DNA from: Owenia fusiformis
Taxonomy: Eukaryota > Annelida > Polychaeta > Sabellida > Oweniidae
DNA: 64,000 nt
Direction of reading: 5' to 3'
Assembly (NCBI GenBank): GCA_903813345.2
Contig: CAIIXF020000001.1
Location: forward strand, 3,908,001-3,972,000
Shown here: positions 31,713 through 43,821 of the stretch, piece after piece
Layout: every line of letters starts with the position of its first letter
How positions within the stretch are numbered: position 1 is the stretch's first letter
Made by a program: the position numbers and the translations under genes
Notes under the pieces: generated by a model
Told to the model about the DNA's origin: nothing
Databases searched by the model: none
What the model saw: only the letters and a program-made list of their open reading frames with translations

Positions 31713-31993
31713 TATGACATCTCTAAATGCCAATGATTATATGAAACATTTAATAATTCATGTAAAGAACTTTTTCCTGGATATTATTCTTTTACCAGAA
31801 AACCCACATTTGATAAAATAATGAATTGATTTGATAAAATGTAAATATTATGTGATGAAAATATATGATAAGGCTTTTGTTGAAAGTATTTCCAAAATAA
31901 TGTTCATAACATTCATGACCTGGAGTACTTGTTTTATCCTCTATCTTTTCAAGATGAATGACTAAACACATCCGTACACTGTACATCTGAGGA

Positions 31994-31999
31994 AATAAA
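31994..31999 (+). promoter_or_regulatory. LRRC40 polyadenylation signal
   Basis: AATAAA 281 bp downstream of the LRRC40 stop, in AT-rich single-copy sequence before the next inverted-repeat element. Confidence 0.5.
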
Positions 32000-32197
32000 T
32001 ACCATTTAGGTATATTATATTATGAGCACAATTGCAGTATTTTTTTGGATTATAGAGACAGTTGGCCTTTATCAATTTCATATCTTTGTGCAGATAGTTA
32101 CAATGCAGCAGTTAGAAATTCTTCATATAAAGCCAAACACATTTTGCCATACCTAGGGCTTTTTCAATTATCAATTTATAAACAATTGTTCATCTTC

Positions 32198-32532
32198 AGG
32201 CCTCCTAGACTTCCACTAACGCGATCAACTTGCGAACTATGTTCCTTCGGAAGTTCCAACCGAACCACGGTTCTCGCAACGCGAATATTGATTCTTTAGT
32301 CGGGGAAACATCAGTTCCTCACTCTCGCACCAATCCCACATGGCGAACGACAGTTTTGTTTTTCGCAAGGTGGAACTCCGTTCGCAAGTGGATTAATATG
32401 TTTGGGAGAGTGGATTAGTATTTATTAAGTATTTATTCGCGTTGTGAGAACCGTGGTTCCGGTGGAATGAACGCAGTTCGCGAGGTCGGAACTGATGATC
32501 GCCACTGATGGAAGAGTCTAGGAGGGCTTATC
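32198..32532. mobile_element. Palindromic element rich in CpG
   Basis: Left GGCCTCCTAGACTTCCA pairs with right TGGAAGAGTCTAGGAGGGC. Inner ACCACGGTTCTCGCAACGCG pairs with CGCGTTGTGAGAACCGTGGT. It is about 335 bp long, immediately 3' of LRRC40. Confidence 0.65.
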
Positions 32533-33472
32533 AACACATTGTAATATCTAGACTGTCAATAGACATAGGTAGGAGTAGGTTCAGATACCTTTCGGTTGAG
32601 AAAAATCGGAAAGGGATCCCCGCGATAAAAATCTCCCGGCGAGTGCGGCGACCGTACGTCTGATAATCGGCCGATGGTGCCCGACAATCGTCCGGCACCC
32701 GTACGATACTCGGTCCAGAATTGAAAACCAAATGTTACCAAGCATTACATGCAAACCAATATGCATTCCAAAGTGATACATGTACATCTTACGGTTGGGG
32801 GTTGGTTTTTTCCATAGGTAGCCTCAACACAGGGTGAGAGGAAAATGTAAAAGCCCGACCATATTTGTAACCTTAAATTATTCATATGCTTCGAGTTTGA
32901 ACACATGCTAATCGTGTGATCGAATTCAACGTTTTTTAGCCATTTTGTTCATTTCATTTTTTTGACCACCCTGTATTTTCATACTGCAGTAGCCTACTGA
33001 ACATAATGAATATGTAATGTACGTGTATGAAGCCCCAATTGTTATTGGTTACCCGGCCAAGTACTGTATTCCGACTTCCGACGTATTCTGACTTGACCCA
33101 AGTTTATTTTGTGTTAACTTGTTTTATCAAAAACACTCGATACTTTAATTTTCGATTTACCATTCAATTATGTTTCTCGAAGAGATGAATGAATATTTTT
33201 ATCGGTTGGGTCTCAATATCACAAATATGCCCCACTTTTGATAAAACGGACCTCAATTTCAATAATGAGCTCACATTTGAAAAGGCCTTTAAAGGCCTAT
33301 AGTATTCATAATATTAAACTTCGATATACAGAGAATATTAGAGGGGGGGGGTGATTTACTCGCCGCGAGTGTTCTGGGCTATCTAAGTATTCCGACTCTT
33401 GCATGCAGTTTATTTATTTTCAAATGCACTTGGTACATGTCTCCAATATGAATCATAATAGTCATTGTTTTC

Positions 33473-34395
33473 GGCTCACACAGTGAGCCTATGGGATCGA
33501 CCAGGCGTCCGTTGGCCCGTCCGTCTGTCAACATTGGCCGCACAAATTAGAACTACTATTCGGATTGAGTCATATCCACATTCATTTTACGCATATCCAT
33601 AATGCCTATTTGACGACCTATCATCGCCATTTCCCAAGTTCGCCCGGTTTCCGAGAAATTGCTGATTTTGACGTCAAAAAGTCAAATTTTCTGTAAAAAC
33701 TAGACACTTTGTTGAAGTAGAACTTTAAATTAACTTGTAGTAGTTGCTGTATATGCAACTTATGTCCTCTGAAGATTCCAAAGCTCTTGGAATTAGTTTT
33801 TGATGTTTAATTTGACAAAAAGTAGGACTTCATTAGGAGTAGGAGTCATTTTCAGGAAACTTTCTCATGTATAAAGTCAATGGCAGGTTTTGCGATTGAC
33901 ACGTTTCTCAAAGTTTGCCTTATACTTAATCATTTCTTGCAATGAATTACATCGAGATTTAAGCATTCCCTACATATTGCTCAATATATGTCAGCATCAA
34001 ATTTCAATAACCGTTTTTGAGATATTTGACGTCAAGAAACAGTAAAAATAAGTTATTTTTCAACTTGCTTCAATTTGACCAATTTTTTTTTTGAAAATCA
34101 TCTACATGTTGCCAGGAGTTCAAATCTGACATTAGTTTTAGGATTTGAGTTGATTTTTCAAATTGATTTTTGGATGTAAATTTTGGTCAGCTTTATCACA
34201 AAAGACTTTACTGAGCTCTGAATAAGTAAAATTTTCAAGGTCAAATGTCATCAAACTAGGTCACACAACTGTGCTATCTAAGTTTCTCAAAGTTCGAGAC
34301 TACAAATCCAAATCAATATTTTTGTTTGAGTCAGGATATACATTCCTCTGAAGGTTCGGACTTCCAAACTGTGTGAGCACAGGACCGTGGGTCCT
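33473..34395. repeat. Dispersed-repeat-like block with hairpin ends
   Basis: It opens with a perfect hairpin GGCTCACACAGTGAGCC followed by a CCGTCCGTC run. It closes with ACTGTGTGAGC and the hairpin GGACCGTGGGTCC. The body is AT-rich with no open frame of note. The inverted GCTCACACAGT at both ends suggests a mobile element of about 0.9 kb. The family is unknown. Confidence 0.5.
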
Positions 34396-34857
34396 TTATT
34401 TTTATTTTATTCGAAAGATGGTTCCTTTCATTCTGGTTCACTTTACCAACTTGTAAAAGTTTCGATACGCGACATCATATTATGGAGAAACGATGTCAAT
34501 TTTTCCTTATTATAGTACCCCGGACAGGTTGTATGATGCAGTCGTTTTTTTACTCTATATTTGCAACAGAACAACCATTCTTATTAAAATTTTCATATTT
34601 TATTCTGGAGACAATTTCCAACATGGAAAAAAAATATTTTAACGAAATTCCCAATTTTATGATTTTGACGGACTTTTTCCCAAAACACTACACTGTCAAT
34701 AAAATACAGGTTTTTGCTTGAACAATTGAACTTTTAACGTAATTTAAAATATTGTCTGGCTATTGAATTTTCGGCCGCCTAAAGTCTTTCCAGATATGAC
34801 TGTTGCCATATTAATAATTATGTCTGATTAATGATATTCACTTGAGTAATATTCAAT

Positions 34858-35274
34858 ATTATTACAGTGCATTAGGCCAATAAAATGATAAAAACTTGTT
34901 GCTCTGGGTCTAGTTTTGTGAAGTGTTCCCTAGATTGAGCCCAGATAGAGGATGTCAATCTTCTTGTCCACGGACATGAGTTCAACCCGTTCAAACTGTT
35001 CAATACTGTCCAAAATGAAGTAAAACATTACGAATCTCGAATTTCAAGTATTCTTGGCATTAGATCCTTCAGAGATGTTAATATAGCTGTGTCAAATGTT
35101 ATCATGAAATTATCAGGGAGACCTGACATTTTAAAAGCATGGTACAATTTACGTGCCACAGGCTTGCATGCTGAGTGACGGTGGCGGAAAAACCCAGTGG
35201 AGAAAAAGGTGCGTTTTCAGAGGAAACGTGACTCAGAGTGACAAGTTTTTATTGGTCTAATGCACTGTAATAAT
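34858..35274. mobile_element. Small terminal-inverted-repeat element nested in the 8 kb element
   Basis: It begins ATTATTACAGTGCATTAG and ends with the complement CTAATGCACTGTAATAAT. Homology between the arms continues for ~50 bp (CCAATAAAA, ACTTGT, CTC..GTC). It is about 417 bp long with no open frame of note. It lies between the left arm of the large element and the satellite monomers. Confidence 0.65.
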
Positions 35275-35310
35275 GTTAGCCCTATTGAATATGACAAAAA
35301 TGAATAACAA

Positions 35311-38300
35311 CTAGACATGTAAATTGAACAAGTTCAATTTAAGACTCCAGATTTAATTCTTTTTTTAAGCTGAGTCATCCAGAATACTTGTAAGCTGAGT
35401 CATCCAGAATAAGCTGATCGAGTCAGCTAGAATTTAGACATTTAGACAACTCTCCATTTTTTATCTTCGACTCCATTGGCTTAACATGGGGATATCATCA
35501 TATCGACTTTTCGAGACTTCAAACCGCTATAACTATCTAACCAGAAGTAAGATTGTATTTTGGTTTAAAGATTCGGACTCCTGAGAAAATTCTACCCTTA
35601 ATTCATAACTCATACATTAAATTTGGAGATTTTTTTATTTTGACCTACTTTTTGGACACCATATCTCAAAAGTGGGTCAAAATACTTTCTGACGGCAAAA
35701 GGCTATCACTATAAGCACACTCTTTGCTACCTGTATACAAAATTTCGAAGCAAATCATTAAAGTGTAATGTCAGAATCGCAAAAATAAGGAAAATTATGA
35801 ATTTGCCCTAGATTTTGACCTTGGCATTTTGGTGTCCAAATTTTAAAGCTAGATAGCCTTCGAGGTCCCCTTCTTTTAAAGGCTTTCAGAATGTTAAGCT
35901 GTACTCAGTCTATATCTGGTATTTTAGACTTCAAAAAAATCTTTTTCCCTATTGACATAACATGGGGCACCAAATTTAGCAATTTTTGAGCTTTCAAACG
36001 CTATAACTTTCAAACAGAAAGTCGGATCGAAATTTGGTTTGCAGATTCAGATTCCTCAGAAAATTCTATCCTTATTTCATAACTCATATGCTAAATTCGG
36101 AGAACTTTTATTTTGACCTACTTTTCGGACACCATATCTCAAAAGTGGGTCAAAATACTCTCTGACGGCAAAAGGCTAACACTATTAGCACACTCTTTGC
36201 TACCTGTATACAAAATTTTGAAGCAAATCCTAAAAGTGTAGTGCCAGAATCGCAAAAATAAGGAAAAACTATGAATTTGACCTAGATTTTGACCTAGGCA
36301 TTTTGGTGTCCAAATATTGAAACTAGGTAGCTTTTGAGGTCCCCTTCTTTTATAGGAATTCATTATCTTAAGCTGTACTCAATCTATATCTCGTATTTTA
36401 CACTTCAAAAAAATCTTTTTTCCTTGACTTTCTATCAGGATAACATCAGATCGATTTTTCTCGAAATTTCAAAACGCCATAACTTTCAAACCGGTAGTCG
36501 GATCGAAATTTGATTTAAAGATTCGGATTCCTGACAAAATTCTACCCCTTATTCATAACTCATACGTTAAATTTGGCGAATTTTTATTTTGACCTACTTT
36601 TAGGACACGCCATTACTTTGGAACTGGAAGTCGGATCGACATTTGGTTTGCAGATTCGGATTCCTGAGAAAATTCTACTCTTAATTCATAACTCATACGT
36701 AAAATTTGGAGAATTTTTTATTTTGACCTACTTTTCGGACACCATATCTCAAAAGTGGGTCAAAATACTCTCTGACGGCAAAAGGCTAACACTATAAGCT
36801 CACTCTTTGCTACCTGTATACAAAATTTCGAAGCAAATCCTAAAAGTGTAGTGCCAGAATCGCAAAAATAAGGAAAAACTATGTATTTGACCTAGATTTT
36901 GACCTAGGGATTTTGGTGTCCAAATTTTAAAGCTAGTTAGCCTTCGAGGTCCCCTTCTTTTATAGACTTTCAGAATCTTAAGCTGTACTCAGTCTTTATC
37001 TGGTATTTTACACTTCAAAAAAATCTTTTTTCTCATTGACATAACATGGGGCACCAAAATTAGCGATTTTTGAGCTTTCAAAACGCCATAACTTCCCAAC
37101 GAAAAGTCGGATTGAAATTTGGTTTGCAGATTCGGATTCCTGAGAAAATTCTACCCTTAATTCATAACTCATAAGTTAAATTATGAGAAATTTTTATTTT
37201 GACCTACTTTACGGACACCATATCTCAAAAGTGGGTCAAAATACTTTCTGACGGCAAAAGGCTCTCACTATTAGCACACTCTTTGCTACCTGTATACAAA
37301 ATTTTGAAGCAAATCCTAAAAGTGTAGTGCCAGAATCGCAAAAATAAGGAAAAACTATGAATTTGACCTAGATTTTGACCTAGGCATTCTGGTGTCCAAA
37401 TTTCGAAGCTATGTAGCTTTTGAGGTCCCCTTCTTTTATAGGCATTGAATATGTTAAGCTGAACTCAGTCTATATCTTGTATTTTACACTTCGAAAAAGC
37501 CTTTTTTCCCATTGACTTAACATAAGCACCAAATTTAGCGATTTTTGAGATTTCAAAACGCTATAACTTCCGAACCGGAAGTCGGATCAAAATTTTGTTT
37601 GCAGATTCGGATTCCTGAGATAATTCTACACTTATTTGATAATTCACACGTTGAATTTGGAGAACTTTTTATGTTCTGACCTACTTTTCGGACGCCATAT
37701 CTCAAAATCGGTAAGAGTAATCAAAAAACGGTTTGCCTTACGGAATTAGCTTTTTTTCTAAGGAACATGATGAAAAAAACCCGGAGCGAAAATACCAAAG
37801 GACGACTGAGAAAACTTGTGAAATAGCAAAAAGAGACGATTTGACCTAGTTCTTGACCTATGACCTAGATAAACATTTGACCTAATTTCCCAGAAACTAG
37901 AACTCATTACCTAGTTGACTATGTTAGCAGATTTTAGGAAGTCCCTCTAGTTGCTGAGAAAACGCGGAAAGAAAGAAAAATAATAATAATAATAATAACT
38001 AGATTTTGGAAATTGAACGAAGTTCAATTTCAGACTCCAGATCTAGACTTTTTTTTAGCCGAGTCATCCAGAATAAGCCGAGTCATCCAGAATAAGCTGA
38101 GTCATCTAGAAAGAGATGGATAAATAAAATAGGAAGGTAGGATAGGATAGAATAGGAAAGAACGATAGGATAGAATAAGAAAGAAGGATAGGATAGAATA
38201 GAATAGGAAGAAAGGATAGGATAGGATAGGATAGGAAGGAAACGATATGAAGGAAGGATAGATAGGAAGGATAGGGTAGGATGAGATAGAAAGGATGGAT

Positions 38301-41300
38301 GAATTTTTCAATATTTTCTTCTCTACTCTTGACTTTCTATGAGGATACCATCAGATCGATTTTTCTTGAAATTTCAAAACGTCATAACTTCCGAACCGGA
38401 AGTCGGATCGAAATTTGATTTGCAGATTCGGATTCCTGACAAAATTCTACCCCTAATTCATAACTCATACGTTAAATTTGGAGATTTTTTATTTTGACCT
38501 ACTTTTCGGACACGCCATAACTTCCGAACCGGAAGTCGGATTGAAATTTGGTTTGAAGATCCGGATTCCTGACAAAATTCTACCCTTAATTCATAACTCA
38601 TATATTAAATTTTGAGAACTTTTTATTTTGACCTACTTTTCGGACACCATATCTCAAAAGTGGATCAAAATACTTTCTGACGGCAAAAGGCTAACACTAT
38701 TAGCATATTCTTGGCTACATGTATACACAATTTCGAAGAATATAATTAAAGTGTAGTGTCAGAATCGAAAAAATAAGGAAAACCTATGAATTTGACCTAG
38801 ATTTTGACCTAGGCATTTCGGTGTCCAAATTTTGAAGCTAGATGGCTTTTGAGGCCTCCTTCTTTTAAAGGCTTTGATTATATGAAGCTGAACTCAGTCT
38901 TTATTCCGTATTTTTCACTTCAAAAAAATATTTTTTCCCATTGACTTAACATGGGCACCAAATTTAGCGATTTTTGAGTTTTCAAAACGCCATAACTTCC
39001 GAACTGGAAGTCGGATCGAAATTTCGTTTTCAGATTTGGAATCCTGAGAAAATTTCCTATAAGACTAATATCCTGGACATTTGATTCGGAGAACTTTTTT
39101 TTGGACCTCGTTTTCGGACAATGATATCTCGAAATCGGTTTGAGATATCAAAAAACTAAATCGACCCTAGGTTTCCTACTTTTTTATAAGGAACACAATG
39201 AAAAAAAACCGGATCAAAAATATTGAAGGATGACCGAGAAAATCGAAAAAAGTGACAAAGTACTGGATTTGACCTAGTTCTTGACCTTTGACCTAGATAA
39301 AAATTTGACCCAATTTCCAGAGAACTAGATACTGAACCTAAATTGACCAAATGATTGACTTTACTGAAGACCTTATGGTTATTGAGAAAACTGGGTTAGA
39401 ATAATAAGAAGAAGAATAACTAGACATGTAAATTGAACAAGTTCAATTTAAGACTCCAGATTTAATTCTTTTTTTAAGCTGAGTCATCCAGAATACTTGT
39501 AAGCTGAGTCATCCAGAATAAGCTGATCGAGTCAGCTAGAATTTAGACATTTAGACAACTCTCCATTTTTTATCTTCGACTCCATTGGCTTAACATGGGG
39601 ATATCATCATATCGACTTTTCGAGACTTCAAACCGCTATAACTATCTAACCAGAAGTTAGATTGTATTTTGGTTTAAAGATTCGGACTCCTGAGAAAATT
39701 CTACCCTTAATTCATAACTCATACATTAAATTTGGAGATTTTTTTAATTTGACCTACTTTTTGGACACCATATCTCAAAAGTGGGTCAAAATACTTTCTG
39801 ACGGCAAAAGGCTATCACTATAAGCACACTCTTTGCTACCTGTATACAAAATTTCGAAGCAAATCATTAAAGTGTAATGTCAGAATCGCAAAAATAAGGA
39901 AAATTATGAATTTGCCCTAGATTTTGACCTTGGCATTTTGGTGTCCAAATTTTAAAGCTAGATAGCCTTCGAGGTCCCCTTCTTTTAAAGGCTTTCAGAA
40001 TGTTAAGCTGTACTCAGTCTATATCTGGTATTTTAATCTTTTTCCCTATTGACATAACATGGGGCACCAAATTTAGCGATTTTTGAGCTTTCAAACGCTA
40101 TAACTTTCAAACAGAAAGTCGGATCGAAATTTGGTTTGCAGATTCAGATTCCTCAGAAAATTCTATCCTTATTTCATAACTCATATGCTAAATTCGGAGA
40201 ACTTTTATTTTGACCTACTTTTCGGACACCATATCTCAAAAGTGGGTCAAAATACTCTCTGACGGCAAAAGGCTAACACTATTAGCACACTCTTTGCTAC
40301 CTGTATACAAAATTTTGAAGCAAATCCTAAAAGTGTAGTGCCAGAATCGCAAAAATAAGGAAAAACTATGAATTTGACCTAGATTTTGACTTAGGCATTT
40401 TGGTGTCCAAATATTGAAACTAGGTAGCTTTTGAGGTCCCCTTCTTTTATAGGAATTCATTATCTTAAGCTGTACTCAATCTATATCTCGTATTTTACAC
40501 TTCAAAAAAATCTTTTTTCCTTGACTTTCTATCAGGATAACATCAGATCGATTTTTCTCGAAATTTCAAAACGCCATAACTTTCAAACCGGAAGTCGGAT
40601 CGAAATTTGATTTAAAGATTCGGATTCCTGACAAAATTCTACCCCTTATTCATAACTCATACGTTAAATTTGGCGAATTTTTATTTTGACCTACTTTTAG
40701 GACACGCCATAACTTTGGAACTGGAAGTCGGATCGAAATTTGGTTTGCAGATTCGGATTCCTGAGAAAATTCTACTCTTAATTCATAACTCATATGTAAA
40801 ATTTGGAGAATTTTTTATTTTGACCTACTTTTCGGACACCATATCTCAAAAGTGGGTCAAAATACTCTCTGACGGCAAAAGGCTAACACTATAAGCTCAC
40901 TCTTTGCTACCTGTATACAAAATTTCGAAGCAAATCCTAAAAGTGTAGTGCCAGAATCGCAAAAATAAGGAAAAACTATGTATTTGACCTAGATTTTGAC
41001 CTAGGGATTTTGGTGTCCAAATTTTAAAGCTAGATAGCCTTCGAGGTCCCCTTCTTTTATAGACTTTGAGAATCTTAAGCTGTACTCAGTCTTTATCTGG
41101 TATTTTACACTTCAAAAAAATCTTTTTTCTCATTGACATAACATGGGGCACCAAAATTAGCGATTTTTGAGCTTTCAAAACGCCATAACTTCCCAACGAA
41201 AAGTCAGATTGAAATTTGGTTTGCAGATTCGGATTCCTGAGAAAATTCTACCCTTAATTCATAACTCATAAGTTAAATTATGAGAAATTTTTATTTTGAC

Positions 41301-42100
41301 CTACTTTACGGACACCATATCTCAAAAGTGGGTCAAAATACTTTCTGACGGCAAAAGGCTCTCACTATTAACACACTCTTTGCTACCTGTATACAAAATT
41401 TTGAAGCAAATCCTAAAAGTGTAGTGCCAGAATCGCAAAAATAAGGAAAAACTATGAATTTGACCTAGATTTTGACCTAGGCATTCTGGTGTCCAAATTT
41501 CGAAGCTATGTAGCTTTTGAGGTCCCCTTCTTTTATAGGCATTCAATATGTTAAGCTGAACTCAGTCTATATCTTGTATTTTACACTTCGAAAAGGCCTT
41601 TTTTCCCATTGACTTAACATGGGCACCAAATTTAGCGATTTTTGAGATTTCGAAACGCTATAACTTCCGAACCGGAAGTCGGATCAAAATTTTGTTTGCA
41701 GATTCGGATTCCTGAGATAATTCTACACTTATTTGATAATTCACACGTTGAATTTGGAGAACTTTTTATGTTCTGACCTACTTTTTGGACGCCATATCTC
41801 AAAATCGGTAAGAGTAATCAAAAAACGGTTTGCCTTACAGAATTAGCTTTTTTTCTAAGGAACATGATGAAAAAAACCCGGAGCGAAAATACCAAAGGAC
41901 GACTGAGAAAACTTGTGAAATAGCAAAAAGAGACGATTTGACCTAGTTCTTGACCTTTGACCTAGATAAACATTTGACCTAATTTCCCAGAAACTAGAAC
42001 TCATTACCTAGTTGACTATGTTAGCAGATTTTAGGAAGTCCCTCTAGTTGCTGAGAAAACGCGGAAAGAAAGAAAAATAATAATAATAATAATAATAATA
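35311..42100. repeat. Tandem array: ~477 bp monomers in 2.7 kb higher-order units
   Basis: A monomer marked by ACGCCATAACTTCCGAACCGG and, further on, GACGGCAAAAGGCTAACACT and TTTGACCTAGATTTTGACCT recurs at about 35521, 36000, 36476, 36608 (a ~130 bp short unit), 37079 and 37557. It recurs again through 38379-41650. Units 35311-37999 and 39420-42100 are nearly identical over ~2.69 kb (one ~11 bp indel and scattered substitutions seen), with the diverged unit 38000-39419 between them. Each unit starts near CTAGA..AATTGAAC and ends in an AAT repeat. The ~74-residue open frames here recur with the monomer and look like no known protein. Confidence 0.85.
38103..38305. repeat. GGATA-rich imperfect microsatellite
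   Basis: About 200 bp of irregular GGATA, GAATA and GGAAGGA steps inside the middle unit of the large array, all purine-rich on the plus strand. Confidence 0.8.
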
Positions 42101-42105
42101 AGAAA

Positions 42106-42246
42106 ACTGGCAAAAGCAATAGACTCCAGATGAAATCTGGAGTCTAATAAGAAAACTGACGAAAACAATAGACTCCAGATTTCATCTGGAGTCTAATAAG
42201 AAAACTGGCAAAAGCAATAGACTCCAGATGAAATCTGGAGTCTAAT
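42106..42246. repeat. Three tandem hairpin units
   Basis: Three copies of a ~52 bp unit, each with an 11 bp stem AGACTCCAGAT/ATCTGGAGTCT around a 3-base loop (GAA, TTC, GAA), separated by AATAAGAAAACTGGCAAAAGC-like linkers. The same AGACTCCAGAT block also starts the larger repeat units near 35346, 38032 and 39455. Confidence 0.85.
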
Positions 42247-42775
42247 AATCAGCCATAATTAATATGGCATCAAATACATTCGGAAAGACTTTAGGCGGCC
42301 AAAAATTCAATAACTAGACAATATTTGAAATGACGTTAAAAGTTTAATTGTTCAAGCAAAACCTGTATTTTATTGACAGTGCAGTGTTTTTGAAAAAAGC
42401 CCGTTAAAATCATAAAATTGGGAATTTCGTTAAAATATTTTTTTTCCATGTTGGAAATTGTCTCCGGAATAAAATATGAAAATTTTAATAAGAATGGTTG
42501 TTCTATTGCAAATATAGAATAAAAAAACGACTGCATCATACAACCTGTCCGGGGTACTATACAAATAGAAGATCATGAAACTTCACCCATAAATGTGAAA
42601 TTGATTTGTCGAAATAAAAAAAATGTGTGACGATCTAATAATTGCTGTACAACAGTCAGAGGTGTTGACACAACGACCTTGAGCCTGATGTGAACTGCTT
42701 GAATACTTATTATTCCAGGATCGAGCCTTTTGCACTTTAACGGCTATATAATGTCATGACTGGGGACTAGGGACT

Positions 42776-43400
42776 TTTTTCGTCTCTTTTACAAGTAACA
42801 ATTCGAAGACAATTTATAAGAGAAAGATTTGTTGAAAAATGGTCAGACAATCCTTTTAAAAAGTCTACTTTGGACTTTTTCGTCCAATGAAGTTACGTTT
42901 TAAGGCAAAGTAACGTTAAAAGAGTTAAAAAGTTAAAGTCCAATAAGGTTACGTTTTTATGGCAAAGTAACGTGTTTTGAAAATGTTTACATAAAAATTC
43001 ATTCGGCATTGTTTGTGTGGCGATAAGTCAAAGTCCAATAAAGTTACGTTTTAAGGTAATATTACGTTTTTTACAGCAAAGTAACGTGTTTTGAAAATGT
43101 TTACATAACAATTCATCCATTCTTCGTGGTTACGTTTTTAAGGCAAAGTAACGTGTTTTGAAAATCCATACTAGACTAGGCCTATACATAAAAATCATCC
43201 ATTTTAGCGGAAAAGTTAAAGGCCAATTAAGTTGTTTAAGGCAAAGTAACGTGAGTAAAAATGCAAACGTTACTCTTCACGAAGAATGATTAAGTAAGTC
43301 CAAAGTAGCGCTTTTTAAAAGGATTATCTGACCATTTTTCAACACTGAATCTTTCTCTTATAAATTGTCTTCGAATTGTTACTTGTAAAGAGATGAAAAG
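42776..43400. mobile_element. Inverted-repeat element with internal GTTACGTTTT repeats
   Basis: The end arms match in inverted orientation over ~95 bp (left ACAAGTAACAATTCGAAGAC, right the complement near 43363-43390). Between them, GTTACGTTTTAAGGCAAAGTAACG-like blocks and GAAAATGTTTACATAA recur several times, themselves partly palindromic. It lies just upstream of RCHY1. Confidence 0.65.
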
Positions 43401-43821
43401 AGCGTTAGGCCTACCCTTTAAAACTGCTAATATCCCCCCCCCCCCATTTTCTGTCCCTGAGCAACACCAGAAACGAGCGTTCGATTTGCTAGACGATATG
43501 CGTCACCCTTTAACAACTTTGGCCCAGAAATGGCCAAAATCACATAAGAAATGCACAGACTGATGAAACTGCATGCTTTTGCCCGTGACCCCCTCCCCCT
43601 GGCCCGGCGCTAGAAGGTATCAGAGTGAACTTATAGTTGACAAAATAATGTAGGCCTAGTAAACAAAAGTTGACAGAATCAATACTCGTTAGAATATTTC
43701 GGCAAGAGTCGGAATACATGGGAAGACTGGAATGGTTGGGGCGCCACAAATAGGCCTATGGTACCTGTTCCAGTTTTCCGTGTTTCAAAGCGTTCGTAAA
43801 TTTAATGCAACATCCTGAAAG

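Larger units (their letters stand above)
31713..34510. other. LRRC40 3' flank and repeats, no gene
   Basis: It contains the LRRC40 3' UTR, the palindromic element at 32198, an unusually CpG-rich ~150 bp patch at about 32600-32710 (CCGGCGAGTGCGGCGACCG and similar), and the repeat block at 33473. No coding exon is recognised. Confidence 0.6.
34511..42561. mobile_element. ~8 kb inverted-repeat element filled with satellite-like repeats
   Basis: The two ends, about 34511-34835 and 42241-42561, are inverted copies of each other over ~320 bp. Both start TATAGTACCCCGGACAGG from the outside, and both contain the same GGCGGCC/GGCCGCC block near the inner end. TATA sits at both outer borders, so a TA or TATA target duplication is possible. 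Between the arms are a nested small element (34858-35274), tandem ~477 bp monomers in three larger units (35311-42100), and a trio of hairpins (42106-42246). No transposase or other protein motif is visible, so it is non-autonomous. The superfamily cannot be assigned. Confidence 0.75.

Noticed and set aside
33473-34395. Helitron
   Set aside because: There are hairpins at both ends, but I do not see the required 3' CTRR end after the hairpin or an A/T insertion site.
36139-41546. Several ~74-residue frames recurring on both strands
   Set aside because: They repeat with the ~477 bp satellite monomer and have low-complexity or unrecognisable translations.
34511-42561. Polinton/Maverick interpretation of the long inverted-repeat element
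   Set aside because: No polymerase, integrase, ATPase or protease frames, and the interior is a satellite array. Length and long terminal repeats alone are not enough.
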